Source: Sabethes cyaneus | Lineage: Eukaryota > Arthropoda > Insecta > Diptera > Culicidae | NCBI RefSeq assembly: GCF_943734655.1 | Contig: NC_071354.1 | Location: 141,665,142-141,729,141, forward strand | Length of the DNA: 64,000 nt | Direction: 5' to 3' | Shown: positions 9,321-21,060 of the stretch, in pieces | Numbering within the stretch: the stretch's first letter is position 1 | Layout of the letters: each line of letters starts with the position of its first letter | Program-made: the position numbers and the translations under genes | The notes under the pieces: model-generated | What the model was told of the DNA's origin: nothing | The model's database searches: none | Seen by the model: the letters and a program-made list of their open reading frames with translations, nothing else

Positions 9321-11464
9321 AATCGGTTTATGTGGGCTGGTAACCATAATCGCTGTCGCTCCGTCAATCCTACTATTGGGCAGTACGGCGTTAACATTGT
9401 GCTCAAAAGTTCAAGTCATTCTAACGTATGGAAAAAACTGAATGAAATTTTCGGCCGATCTAAACCTAATGAACAAATCAAATTGAATGTTAACGAAAAA
9501 AAATTGGATACGAATCATGATGTTGCTTAAGCATTCAATTGCTATTTCTCTAGTATTGGGAACAAATTAGCTAGCAAACTTCCAAAAAATAATTTTGATT
9601 ATTTGAAAACTGTTAAATGTGTAAGTAGCTCTATTTTCTTAAGACCTGCTAGAATGAATGAAGTCATCATTCTAATAAATCAGCTCGACGCTAAAAAAAA
9701 GTAGAGGGCATGATAACTTTCCTGCAGATTTGCTGAAAGCAAACATAAACCGGTTTTCAGAGGTTATCGCTAAACTTTTCAACAGAATTATAGTAACTGG
9801 GACTTATCCAAGTGTACTGAAAATCGCTAAAGTTTCGCCCGTTTTCAAATCTGGAGATAATTGTGATCCATCCAACTATCGTCCAATTTCAACATTGTCT
9901 GTCATTAACAAATATTGGAAAAGTTATTAACTAGTCGGCTTGTAAACTTCTTTTGTGCCAGCAATGTTTTATATAAATTTCAGTATGGCTTTCGAGAAGG
10001 CTGTTGCACATCGACTGCAATCACTGAACTCGTTGATGAGTTAATTGGTCAAATTGATCAAAAAAAAAATAGAAGGGGGTTTATTTATTGACCTCAAAAA
10101 AGCCTTTGATACTTTGGACCACGAAATTCTTCTGAGAAAACTTGATCGTTACGGGGTGAGAGGAGTAGCAAACGACTTAATAAAGAGCTACTTATCAAAT
10201 CGACAACAATATGTGTCAATTAATGGTGTACGTAGTAGTTTGCGCCCAATCGATATAGGAGTTCCCCAAGGAAGCAACATAGGTCCTCTACTATTCCTAG
10301 TGTACATAAATGACTTGGGAAATTTAAAGCTGCGTGGAATACCGAGGCTCTTTGCAGATGACACAGCTTTATTTTACCCTCGCTATAGTACTCAATCAAT
10401 TGTAACAGACATCGAAACGGATTTAGTGACTCTTATGGAATCTCGCTAAAACAAAATATATGGTTTTCCATTCGCCGCGCAAAAAAATACTTCATCACCC
10501 TGACCCATCGATTGGTAACTTGTCCATTGAAAAAGTTCCATCTTTTAAGTACCTAGGACTGCATTTAGATTCTTGCCTTTCATGGGATGCTCATATTAAG
10601 CACGTATCGAGTAAAATTGCAGCATTGTGTGGTCTCATGAAAAGAGTGCGTTGTTTTGTTCCCAATGAAGCATTGCTACGATTCTATTACGCATGTATTC
10701 ATTCCATACTGCAATATTTAGTTATTGTTTGGGGTCACGCTGCTAAATCTAAACTTAAAAAAATACAAACTTTGCAGAATAGATGCTTAAAAGTAATTTA
10801 CGGTTTACCTCACCTATACTCAACAGTTTCACTTTATACAAGTTTATATCACAAAGTTATTCCCATTCGAGGCTTGTATGACTCTCAAACGATCGTGTTT
10901 GTACACAATGTCTTGCAAAACCTCAAATTCCATCACAATATTTGTTTCTCCACTAGGGTCAATCCTCAGAACACCAGACATGTGAATGAACTTTTGAGAA
11001 ACAGGGCATGCACGAACCTAGGCCTGTCGCGCATTCTAAATTATGGTCCATTAAAGTATAACTCGCTCCCCAATGAGCTGAAAGGAATAACACATAACAT
11101 TCTCTTTAAAAACAGACTGAAACATCACTTAATCAGGAACGTGAATGAATATATTATATAGATCTGTTGACCATTTTGCAAATGTAGGTTTTTATGGCTC
11201 CTGCTGGTTTTTTCCTGCATTCTTAATTGTAATTTACGTTATCAATGTTTAAATTATTTTCATGTTTTGTAAATTATTTTTCCGTTTTGTACGTGAAATC
11301 CTTCAAAGGAACTAAGTGGAAACTGGGTTCTCACTTCGTTGTTAATTGTTGTTAATTAAATCTCCGCGTTTTTCTTTTAATATTTTGTTTTGTACGTGTC
11401 CACTACCAGGGGGCTCTTTCTGAGCTCTTTGGTGTAGGGGTCAGTGGAGGGTTAATAAAAAAAA
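9320..11464 (+). pseudogene. CR1/L2-like non-LTR retrotransposon RT, degenerate
   Basis: Four plus-strand pieces in shifted frames together cover a non-LTR reverse transcriptase: the pre-RT linker (9330-9660), motif 1 with FKSGD...NYRPISTLS (9730-9930), a catalytic block with [14 protein letters not shown] and FADDTALF (10045-10449), and the thumb/C-terminal region with FKYLGLHLDSCLSW and an LP.ELK end (10460-11161). Both catalytic Asp motifs survive, but frameshifts and stops separate the parts. The 3' end is a ttaataaaaaaaac tail at about 11453-11465. CR1/L2 is inferred from the style of the RT; a phylogeny would be needed to place it. Confidence 0.75.
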
Positions 11465-11468
11465 CATA

Positions 11469-11852
11469 CAGTGTACCCCCGTTCATTTGAACGATTCCTC
11501 ATGCAAACTAACGGGGTTACTTTTTAATTTGAACAACTGGTAACCCGAAATATGCTGAAACCTGTGTGAATTGGCCGCCCTACTCGTTGTTATTGTTTTG
11601 GTGGTTTGTTTTAGTTGGCAGTAGCACGTGCGAATATTGCATTTTTCGATCGGATTTCTATCTTAATCGTTAGGAAAACGAAATGTGAAACCGATTAACA
11701 AATCGTGTTTATGTGAATTGTCTGCATAAACAAATGATATCATGTTGAGAATGACATATGAACCATTTTTAATTTGCATGTCGTGCAAACCAACGGGGTT
11801 CAAATTAAAAAGTGCTCAGATTAAAAATGGTCAAACGAACGGGGGTCCACGG
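11469..11852. mobile_element. 384-bp pogo/Tc1-like MITE, TA target site
   Basis: The left end cagtgtacccccgttc and the right end gaacgggggtccacgg are imperfect inverted repeats of over 20 bases, flanked by TA (11467-11468 and 11853-11854). Subterminal aacggggtt and tttttaattt also recur inverted. It inserted directly at the poly(A) tail of the preceding non-LTR relic and encodes nothing. Confidence 0.75.
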
Positions 11853-11854
11853 TA

Positions 11855-12391
11855 CCATATGTAATCCTGCAGTGGAACACTTACATATTCTTCTCGGTAA
11901 AAATTCTTGTTATAACTGCCTACTTTTTGTCTCATCACAACCCAGTACCAGTGTACATTCCAAGTTAAAAACTTGAATATTTTTAAGTCAAACCGATTGG
12001 TTTCTCTTGTCGATCTTCTACTTTGAATGTCCTGGTTGTCTGTAGGAATTCGGTGAACACTGATTTCCATATTGTGTTGTGCTTACTCTACGCCTGGGAA
12101 TGGCGAGGAAAATTCATTAATAATACTTGCCTCTGTATCGCTTTGTTGATTAGCTATCGTAATCAGGGATCTGCCTGTCAAGAATTGTGCAACTCACATC
12201 ATTAGCAATATGGCATCTATTTGTTTTTGATTTGGTTTCTCATTGATATAAAAAGCATTTGTGAAATGTTTGAACAGTATGTACGAAACAAGAAGCTGCT
12301 TACTTGTCTACCTGCCTACAGGGATAGTCAAGACTACGTCGAAATTTTGTTCGGCATATGATCAAAAGGCGGAAATAACAATAACCCTAAT
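11855..12391. other. Intergenic, nothing recognised
   Basis: Two short ORFs (79 codons minus, 60 codons plus) show no recognisable motif. No repeat boundary was found. Confidence 0.35.
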
Positions 12392-12889
12392 GTGACTCAA
12401 TCCGTAGCAGCCGATAAACGGCTTCTATCCCACAACATTGTTACAGTACCACGTAAAGCAAACATTCTCGATTTTAATCAATCGAGGCTGTTAACACTAG
12501 AAGGATTTAATGAGCTAAGAAATCATTTGCTAACCAAAATCAACTCACGAACGGTTGATGAAAGTGAAGAATTTGAAACGCTAAAAGAAAAACTTTTACA
12601 AGGTTTACCATACTCTGGAGGCTTCATGGATGATGAATACATTGGGGCAGCTGTAGATATCGAAGTCCGCTTCGCTTAGAAAAAGGTTATTCGAGAGCTA
12701 AAGTGCAAGAACTATCTAGCGGAGATCTTTAGTGATAAGATAGAATTTTTACAATTTGTAGAAATGCCGAATTCGAACTACAGTTTTTTACTGGGGAAAA
12801 TTCGATTTCAATGTAGGAAAGAATTACGACTTATTTATCAACTGCACGATAAATTCCTTTTAATGAGGAGCCACAACGTTATAAAGTAA
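12392..12889 (+). pseudogene. Unrecognised ORF interrupted by one in-frame stop
   Basis: The frame is open from a GTG at 12392 to a TAG at 12677-12679 (95 codons), then continues in the same frame for 69 more codons to TAA at 12887-12889. Upstream it is open back to a TGA at 12359, with an Asn-rich lead and no ATG. The product is hydrophilic with a balanced composition (for example FETLKEKLLQGLPYSGG before the stop and FLQFVEMPNSNYSFLLGK after it), more protein-like than neighbouring random frames. I do not recognise a family. It could be a decayed exon, a transposon-derived ORF or chance. The continuation past the stop argues mildly for a pseudogene. Confidence 0.35.
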
Positions 12890-14026
12890 CTCGCTACAAA
12901 CCGTATTCCGGCAAATGCAAACCTTTGTACTGCTCTCTCCAGCAGAGGTCGCTGAAGGTTTTGCAGCGATTCGGGCGTTAGCACCGTTGTCCATAAAACC
13001 ATTATCCATAAACGTCATTCCAAAATATCCAAAAATTGGAGCGTCATAGCGGCTAGGTTTTCCCGTCCCAACAGGTCACGAACAATATTCTCTCCTGTTA
13101 TCCATAACGATGTTGATGTCCTGAACGAACGTAGTTTGCTAACACTATTAATTAGAACTTGGAATTAGAACCTGCAGTTGCTAGTCACCTCGATTCTACA
13201 TATCGAACGGACCCATTCGATCAGAAAGTTAACTTCGATCAGAATCAAGCCGTACACACGCCGAACGGGATTCAGGATATGGTTTCAGATCGGAACGGAC
13301 TCGATCGGAATGTAGAATCATGGCCAATACTTCGAGATGAATCAAAATGGAATCCGATATTCACAAAGGACAATATATGGTAAAATATACCTTTCTAATT
13401 TGCCCTAAAAATTTTAACTGCGTCAGATAAAAGTTATTATATAATACATAGAAGAAAAATATGACAGAGTTCAATAATTATTATGCACTGTGCTTCACAA
13501 TCGAATCAAATAATATATGTTATGATACCGGTATAAAACTTAGAACCCGAATCGAAAAACAACTAGTTTATTTTGACTTACAATGTAGTACGCACTAACG
13601 TTTACTATATAGAATAATGAATCCCAACAACCTAACAAGGTATGAATGGTTGACCACCGCCGCCGTGATGACTAAATATCCGATTGCTTGCGGCACGCAA
13701 ACATTAAATAACAATAATTTGTTTATTCATTTCGCATGAAAGCGAAAGGGACCTATCATTAGCGAAACGGCGGAATCTGGCACGGTCAGTTGACGAAACG
13801 AAGCGGCCGTTTTTGTTTGGTCTTGGTTTGGTTTCCCGAAAAATCACATCCTCTTACCCTGGTCGAGTGCAAACTGTTTACATCGGCTGGTATAAGGTGC
13901 TAATGAACTCGTCAGCTGAGAAGAAAGTTATTTATTTTATTGATAAGCAACGTTTTCGATTGATTGGCGTTTGGTGCTTTCATTTTTGTCATCGCTAATA
14001 ACTTATGAGAATAGTTACAAAAAATG
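12890..14026. other. Intergenic 3' of the mucin gene
   Basis: A short ORF at 13159-13383 is driven by repeated ttcgatcagaa/gatcggaa motifs and is unlikely to be a gene. Nothing else was recognised. Confidence 0.4.
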
Positions 14027-16492
14027 CTAAAATTTATTAAGCCTATTCTTAAGCCTCGTCTTCTTGATTTCTTCGGCTAACGAGTACGGTCTGCTAGCGC
14101 TGGGTGTGATAAGCTCCTTGGTGTAACGCTGTTTAACGTTGGCAAAGTAGCTGCTGTTATCGCTGGTCGTTGAAAGCATACTTTCGCGCGGTCGTTTGTG
14201 GGTACGGCTCTGCCTGGTTTGCTGCAGCTGTCTTTGCTGGTGAAAATCGGCCAGGACCTGTGGAGTTACGTAACAATTAACGGCACTCGGAAGCTGTCCA
14301 TTGTGGCTTGAATAGTCGTCCAACTCTTTGGCAACCACTTGGCTTATCTCTCGGCAGCTAACGTATAGATAGACTCCGATTGCGGATATAATGACGAACA
14401 GCATGAGGAAGATGCCGGCCACGGAGATCCAAATGGCGCTGGTTTCATCAGATGCCTTTTGTGCTTGGGGAGCTAAGGTAGGGTTAGGTGCGAATGAAGA
14501 TGGCGGCTGTGTTGTTGACTGGGTTTGGGTTTCCGATTCTTCTGTTGTTGTGAATGTTCTTGATGTATCTGTAGCTGATTCTGATGTCCTAGTGGTTTCA
14601 CTTTCATACATGGAAAGTGTAGTATCCGAGGTTGCAGTTGGAGTTGTTGTTTCAGACACGGTTGTTGGACTCGCTGTTACTTCGACAGACGTTGTCGAAG
14701 CCGCAGAAGTAATTTCCTCGGTTGTCGTTCTGGTAGTTCGTCTAGTAGTTGTTCTAGTGCGACGGGTGGACAACGCTGTGGTTGTAGTTTCGTGCTCCGG
14801 CGAAATCGTTGTTGTACCGGAGCTAAACGTACTCGTAGCGGAGTTGAGTGCACTACTTGTTGGTTTTAGTGATGTTGTGGTTATCCATGTTGTGGTTATG
14901 GGAAGAGTCGTTGTAGAAGGTATAGGAATAGGCGAAGTACTTGCCGTAGAACTTGTTTCTCGTGATGTAGTAGTACTAGAAGTTGTAACAGTTGTTGTTG
15001 TTACTGTTAGAGATTTAGTAGCCGTCACGCTGGTAAGAGGTGTAGTTGCTATAACGGTAGTAGTAGAAACGGTAGCCACTGGTTTTGTCACAGTAGTTTC
15101 GAATGTAGGTTTCGTAGTTGTAGTGAAATAAGATGTAGGTACGAATGTTGTTGGTGATTCCTGTGACATTGTAGTTGTAGAAGTTATGCTAGTAGTCACG
15201 GGGCTAGTAGCGGTGCTTGTAGGAATAGAAGTAGTAGATGCTGTGTAGGTGGTTGCAGGTTCAATGGTTATGGTTGTAGTCAGGGTGGTTGCAGGTGTTG
15301 TCGAGGTAGTTAGCAAAGGTGTAATGGTTGTACTAGTTGTTGGTGTAGAAATTGATGATGGTAACGTAGTGGATGTAATGGTTGTGGTAGAAGTGGTAGT
15401 GGGGTCACTAGTAGTAGAAGTAGAAGCAGTAGTGGAGTTAGTAATAGTAGAAGTAGGAGCAGTAGTAGAAGTAGTAGTAGTAGTAGTAGGAGTAGTAGGA
15501 GCAGTAGTAGTAGTAGTAGTAGTAGGGATAGTAGTAGTGGGGATAGTAGTAGTAGAGGTAGCAGTAGTAGTAGAAGTAGTAATGGGAGCAGTAGTAGTAG
15601 GGGTAGTAGGAGTAGTAGAGGTAGTAGTAATGGTAGTAGGAGTAGTAGAGGTAGTAGTAGTGGGAGCAGTTGTAGTAGTACTAGGAGTGCTAGTTGTAGT
15701 AGGAGTAGTAGTGGTTGTAGTAGAAGTGGTTGTAGTAGAAGTAGTAGTAGTAGAAGTAGTGGTGGTAGTAGGAGTAGTAGTAGGGGTAATAGTAGAGGTA
15801 GTAATGGTAGTAGTTGGTATCGTATTCGTTGTTGTTGTTGTTGGGCTAGTTCGGCGTGTCGAAGTTACAGTGGTTGGAGTAGTAGTGTGAGATGGCGGAA
15901 TATAATTTTCGTCCAATTCCATGCAAAATTGTTCTTGCACCAGCGGATTAAATACTGTTATATATTCAATGGCTATTTCTCCATCGGCACTCATATCCAC
16001 TTCGATCTGAATTTTTGCTCGTCGGATTTCCTTAACAACAGTTCCATTGAATAGGTTCCAATTTTGCGTTGGTTGTTGTGTTACCCACCTTTGCGCCACT
16101 GTCGGGTTTCCACGGCCATCGACTTGATCTAAGTCGAGTATCCTAACAGTTAAAGTCGATACCGTCCGAAAAACCAGTTGGTAAATCATTCTTATATTCG
16201 TATAAGAATTGACGAAAAAACTTTCTATCGTCTCACAGCAATTGATTCCCGGAAGTGGATTCGAAAGGTAATATACGACATTTGGTCGATACGGTTTGAA
16301 CTTGGTCGTTCGAGCATAAGATGCAAGACGTAGTATTTCTTTATTTCCATCAGAACACTGACTAATTTTATACGAAGTAAAATCGTTAAAGTCGATTCGT
16401 TCACAAATTGCATCCGGTGCATTTGAGATCGGAAGAATAAATGAACTAATGACTGATAGTGCCAAATAAACTTTTATCGTACTCTGTAACAT
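14027..16492 (-). CDS. Single-pass transmembrane mucin-like protein
   Basis: The 821-residue product starts at ATG (16490-16492) with a signal peptide (residues 1 to about 24, hydrophobic core VYLALSVISSFILP). The ectodomain of about 175 residues has Cys in DAICERIDF, KISQCSDG, GINCCETIE and EQFCMELD. This region resembles no domain I can name with confidence. Residues about 205-680 are Thr-dominated with Ser and Pro, an O-glycosylation stalk. A helix follows at about 686-711 (IWISVAGIFLMLFVIISAIG) and then a 110-residue cytoplasmic tail with basic clusters (THKRPRES, KKTRLKNRLNKF). The architecture suggests a cell-surface mucin of an epithelium or haemocyte. The Thr repeats rest on ACT/ACC-rich microsatellite-like DNA (15380-15840), so length polymorphism is expected. 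No upstream intron or TATA was identified. Confidence 0.8.
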   Translation of the reverse strand: MLQSTIKVYLALSVISSFILPISNAPDAICERIDFNDFTSYKISQCSDGNKEILRLASYARTTKFKPYRPNVVYYLSNPLPGINCCETIESFFVNSYTNIRMIYQLVFRTVSTLTVRILDLDQVDGRGNPTVAQRWVTQQPTQNWNLFNGTVVKEIRRAKIQIEVDMSADGEIAIEYITVFNPLVQEQFCMELDENYIPPSHTTTPTTVTSTRRTSPTTTTTNTIPTTTITTSTITPTTTPTTTTTSTTTTSTTTTSTTTTTTPTTTSTPSTTTTAPTTTTSTTPTTITTTSTTPTTPTTTAPITTSTTTATSTTTIPTTTIPTTTTTTTAPTTPTTTTTTSTTAPTSTITNSTTASTSTTSDPTTTSTTTITSTTLPSSISTPTTSTTITPLLTTSTTPATTLTTTITIEPATTYTASTTSIPTSTATSPVTTSITSTTTMSQESPTTFVPTSYFTTTTKPTFETTVTKPVATVSTTTVIATTPLTSVTATKSLTVTTTTVTTSSTTTSRETSSTASTSPIPIPSTTTLPITTTWITTTSLKPTSSALNSATSTFSSGTTTISPEHETTTTALSTRRTRTTTRRTTRTTTEEITSAASTTSVEVTASPTTVSETTTPTATSDTTLSMYESETTRTSESATDTSRTFTTTEESETQTQSTTQPPSSFAPNPTLAPQAQKASDETSAIWISVAGIFLMLFVIISAIGVYLYVSCREISQVVAKELDDYSSHNGQLPSAVNCYVTPQVLADFHQQRQLQQTRQSRTHKRPRESMLSTTSDNSSYFANVKQRYTKELITPSASRPYSLAEEIKKTRLKNRLNKF
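15380..15840 (-). repeat. ACT/ACC trinucleotide-rich repeat coding the Thr stalk
   Basis: The plus strand reads (gta/gtr)n with interspersed gga and gca, coding poly-Thr with Pro, Ala and Ser on the minus strand. It is a coding microsatellite inside the mucin gene. The opposite strand gives long poly-Val ORFs that are artefacts. Confidence 0.8.
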
Positions 16493-17499
16493 AATGTGAA
16501 GAGAAGTTCAAGTACACACGTGAATTCCGCGGTAAGTTTCGATAATAACTACCATTCTGAACCACTCAGAAAGGCCGAATTCTTTTTTGATTGCGATAGC
16601 AGAACAGGCAGAAACAAGTGATAACATGGCAGGGAGCAAGTAATTTACGTCAGTTTGTGTGCCGAAAAGATATTGGAGCTTCAATCATGATTGTTGCCAT
16701 TGACTTAAACTACGTAGGTAATAGGTTCGATTATAAAACTGCACATTATTATTAGTATGACAACGTATTATTAATTACAGCAAGCGCTTAGTGTCTATAA
16801 GCAGGATAGATAGTGTTTAGTTCTCAGAAAAAAAGTAATATTGTATTTTCTTTAATTAGGTATACACCAAAAAAGTCTAACTGCTAAAGAAGCGCCTGGG
16901 TGTCAGTACGATAACAGTTTGTGTGCTTGCCACTTTAGCGCCTCTGGAATAGATAAGGAAAAAGACAAATGTAGTTCTCAATAATATCGAATTTTTCTGT
17001 GGACAGTTGAATGAGATAACTCATTTTGAGGAGATGTCGAGAGTAGGATACACACTTATTCTGTATTTATGGAAGCAATGTTGTGCAACTATCTAAAAAG
17101 TTACTTCAACAGATTATGTCTCAATCAGCATGTTTTGTATGGCAGAATTCCTCACTATCCCACTTAATCAGGATAACCAGAGCCCAACATCGTCGGAAGA
17201 AATAAATGAAACTTATTTTCCCTTGCGTTCGTTTCCTGTAATGTAGTAACTTGCTTCATTTGTTTAACAGATCCTTTCAAGCCAACTTCAGCTGAGCAAT
17301 TTCACACGAAACCGTTCTAAAAAAGCTGTAATCTGAAGTAAACTTGTTTGATGTGAATTAAACTTTACCTACGTGTTTCATGGAAACAAAGTAACTAGGT
17401 AACTGATTTCTAATTTAATCATCAAAAATATAAACACTGAAACAAAAATTAACAGTTTTTCGAAAATAAAAAAAAAGTCCTAATAAAAATATATATAAT
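16493..17499. other. Upstream region of the mucin gene
   Basis: This presumably holds the promoter of the minus-strand mucin gene, but I could not identify a convincing TATA, Inr or DPE set. No other gene was recognised. Confidence 0.35.
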
Positions 17500-19295
17500 A
17501 CTAGCTGACCCGTCAAACTTCGTATTGCCACAAATTAAACTGTGTTGTACATAAATCGTGAATCTCGGATGACCTTTGTCACAATCTCGAGTTTTGCAAG
17601 TTTCTGGAGAGTTCATGGGTGTTTCCTCCAAATTTTTCTCACAGTAAAGTAGAAAACAACTCCCCCCATTGCATTGCGGATAGCATGCCCCCCATGCGGA
17701 TAGCATTTAAATATTCGCCATCATTATAAACCATTTCGTGGAATACCATTTTGCGGAACACCAATTCTCGGTTGACCATAACGCGGAATATAGAGTTTCG
17801 CAGAATACCATTTCGCGAAAAACCTTACGCGGGATGTACCATTTCACGGAAAATTTTTTCGTAGAAAGTACCATTTCGCAGTGGTGACCCAACTGCAGGA
17901 ATGTAATAGAGGTCAGTAGATCTAGGAAAATAAATAAACCTAGATAGAGGTGATCTCTACGGGGGCTGCCCCCAGCAGTGACCGACGCTTCCGACGGCAG
18001 GTGGCCGACAACACTCGCGGCCTGTGGCCGTCTCGTGCTGAATTATCTAATGTTACAATTGATAGTTTTTGGTGGTCTTGTTATTGATTAATGTTTTATG
18101 AAAGAGTCTAAAATTTCTCGAGTTCGATTAGTTTTTGAGTTACGCAAAAATTTCTGTTTTATTTGTATAAGAGTCCTTATCCCCCTACCATAGGGGTGAG
18201 GGGTCTCAAACCATCATTAAAAAAATTCCTGCTTCCAAACCCCTAACATGCCAAATTTGGTTCCATTTGCTTGATTACTTCTCGAGTTATGAGGAAATTT
18301 GTATTTCATTTGTATGGGAGCCCCCCCTCCTAAAAAGGGAGGTCCTAATTTATCATAGAAAAAATTCATGCCTCCAAAAACACCCGCATGCCAAATATGG
18401 TTCCATTTGATTAATTAATTCTCGAGTTATGAGGAAATTTGTATTTCATTTGTATAGGAGCCCCTCCTCCTAAAGTAAGGAGAGATTTCAATTCACTATA
18501 GAAAAAATTCTTGTCTCCAAAAACACCCACATGTCAAATATGGTTCCATTTCCTTGATTAGTTCTCGAGTTATGAGGAAATTTGTATTTCATTGATATGG
18601 AAGCCCCCCCCTCTTAAAAAGGAGAGGGGTCAATATTCCCCTCCTAATGAGGGGAGGGGCCTCAATTCACCATAGAAAAAAATTGCCTACAAAAACACCC
18701 ACTTGTAAAATTTTGTTCCATTTGCTTGATTAGTTCTCGAGTTATGCAGAAATTTGTGTTTCATTTGTAAGGGAGGCTCCCCTCTTAGTGGGGGGAGGGG
18801 TCTCTAACCATCATAAGAACCTTCCCTGGCCCCAAAAACCCCTATATGCAAATTTTCACGCCGATCGGTTTAGTAGTTTTCGATTCTATAAAGAACATTC
18901 GGGCAGACAGACAGAAATCCATTTTTATAGGTATATATTTGTATGGGAGCCCCCCCTCTTAGTGGAGGGAGGGATCTCTAACCATCATTAGAACCTTCCC
19001 TGGCACCAAAAACCCCTACATGCAAATTTTCACTCCGATCGGTTCAGTAGTTTTCGATTCTATAAGAAACATAGGGCAGACAGAAATCCATTTTTATAGG
19101 CATAGATTTGTATGGGAGCCCCCCCCCCCTCTTAGTGGGGGAGGGGTCTTTTGCCATCGAGAGAACCTTCCCTGGCCCCAAAAACCCCTACATGCAAATT
19201 TTCACGCCGATCGGTTCAATAGTTTTCGATACTATAAGGAACATAAGGACAGAGAGACAGAAATCCATTTTTATAGGTATAGATTTGACCTTTTC
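17500..19295. repeat. Mosaic repeat element with internal tandem arrays
   Basis: The left end carries tactagctgacccgtcaaac, and the right end carries gacagaaatccatttttata followed by ggtatagattt. Inside are two arrays. At about 17720-17890, short units of taccatttcgcggaa recur. At about 18150-19290, some eight units of 120-190 bases each begin near atttgtatgggagccccccc and contain gaggggtctc, a catcat..aa stretch and later gccgatcggtt. The last three units carry gacagaaatcca at their ends. It looks like a non-autonomous repeat grown by unit duplication. No protein is coded, and the superfamily is not clear from sequence. Confidence 0.65.
17930..18060. repeat. GC-rich module shared with 52740-52810
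   Basis: The segment gaggtgatctctacgggggct, then ccgac and cgcggcctgtggccgtctcg, resembles gaagtgatatcgtgggct and ccgacgac..cgcggcctgacgcc..ctcgcc near 52740-52805. In both places a short tandem repeat lies upstream. It is likely a piece of one dispersed element. Confidence 0.4.
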
Positions 19296-20700
19296 ATATG
19301 TTATTTGCGTTTATCTACCTTTTCCATAAAATTTCAAATGACTGCATAACTCCTATAACTTGTCCGAATATATCTTGTTGATTCAATACGTCGCCTTAAA
19401 GTTATAGATACTTTAAAGGCTGCATTCGAAAAACAATTTGATACACTCATTTGTTTGTAACTTTTTATAAAAGTAGCTCAGAACTCTGAGTAGTTCAGCG
19501 GATTCTCATTAAAGTTAATTGAGAGATTTCAGCAATATCTATGAGACATGAAAAAGTACGTAAAAAATATAGGTGCTTACTCCGAAAATCTTCTCATCGA
19601 TGGATCGATGGATAAACGGCTTGAAATCGAACATTCAGCCGTAGCGCATTAAATAAAATGTTAAAGGAGTTTAGGACTACCAAGCGAAAGGATGGTAGAG
19701 GAAACGTGGCACCACAGCACAGTGGGGAACCGCTGGCCAGCAGCCAAAAAATGAAAGTTCATTTCGACTCTCCGTTGTATTTTTCCTGTGATTCTATACT
19801 ATTGAAGTGTTCAAATCCAAAATTTTAGATCAATATAACAAAATTTGAATTTTCTATGAATCTTGAAAGTATGCTATCTCAGCATGTTTTAGCGTTTTGT
19901 TGAAAAATTAGCCAATATTTCAAAACATGCTAGAGGTCTAATGGTAGCTCGGATTTCAACGGTATCTAAGGAAAAGTTCTTCAAAAAATAGTGCTGAATA
20001 AAGCCCATTAATTGAGTATGCAGTAATTTTATCATAGTATGCCACAATTTTAATTATCATTATAAAAGTGCCATATTTTCGCGTAAAACACGCTTAAAAG
20101 TTTTAAAGCCAAGGTTCGCCACTATTGACACTACCGGTTAAAGTTAGCGTAAAATATGAGCTTTCAAATGGTTATAGTCTCATTTAGCGCAGAGTAGCGC
20201 AGGACATAGATGTTACGCTTGTAAGGCTACTATATCAGAATTCAACAATATAGACAAAATGCAAACACTCAAAGTAAACATAGGATATCTTAATTATGGG
20301 ATATCTCATTTACATAGTTGGATAAGCTGCTTCGGATGTATGGTTTATATTGCATATTGACTAGATTTTAGAGGTTGATGGAAATCTGGAGGATACAGCG
20401 ATAGTAATGACGGAAACACAGCTCGAAGATCTTATCCCAATCCTGGTATTAGTTCTGAAATTACGGGTATTGATATGAAATTAATTAGAGGTTGAGAAAT
20501 TTTCTTATAGCAAGTTCTTGAACACATTATTTCAGAAAAATTAGAAACTTATTGTTTGTATACCAAAAACCTTTATGTCAGGGTATAGTCCTCATATAAT
20601 ACGTCCAGTGCAATGCAAAGAATTTGAATTCGCGGTCATAAATGAATCTAGACAACTATATTGCTGATAGGACGAATGACAGAAGAAGCACAAAAATAAG
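19296..20700. other. Intergenic, nothing recognised
   Basis: AT-rich sequence without a recognisable gene. No clear inverted or tandem repeats were found. Confidence 0.4.
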
Positions 20701-20734
20701 TTTCTTTTGTTTAATTATAGTCACTTTAACAAGT

Positions 20735-20825
20735 CGGGTCATTCGTGACTTCTGCGGGGTTGGGAATTGAACCACGGCCCTCGATGTGAGAGGCGTGAAT
20801 GCCAGCTACTACATCGGTATTGACC
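20735..20825 (-). ncRNA. tRNA-like sequence (tRNA-derived repeat or pseudo-tRNA)
   Basis: The minus strand shows gtagtagctgg (A-box-like), gcctctcacatcgagggc (an imperfect anticodon arm with CAC in the loop) and ggttcaattccc (B-box-like) at tRNA spacing. The stems have mismatches, so a functional tRNA is unlikely. A tRNA-derived SINE head or pseudogene fits better. Confidence 0.35.
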
Positions 20826-21060
20826 CTCACGAAAATAAGGTTATTGCCTTATGCTAAAAATAATGATAAAAATACAAGACAATATTTTACATGCAAAAAT
20901 GAGTGTGAAAATACAAATCGTGATAGAATTATTCGTCTTCTTATTTCTCCGGATAAAGCTTATAGCTTCTTCGAAACGGAAAAATGTACTTGGAAAAATC
21001 TTTCTGAGAACGCTATATTACTATTGAAGACGAAACGTGAAACGAGTGATTCTGCAGAAG

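Noticed and set aside
14391..15890. Long plus-strand poly-Val ORFs (246 and 213 codons)
   Set aside because: They are the antisense of the Thr-rich mucin repeat and have no independent support.
18150..19290. CRISPR-like array
   Set aside because: The units are long, unequal and adjacent without unique spacers, and the genome context is eukaryotic.
20735..20825. Functional tRNA-Val
   Set aside because: Anticodon and T-stem mismatches and no convincing acceptor stem; kept only as tRNA-like.
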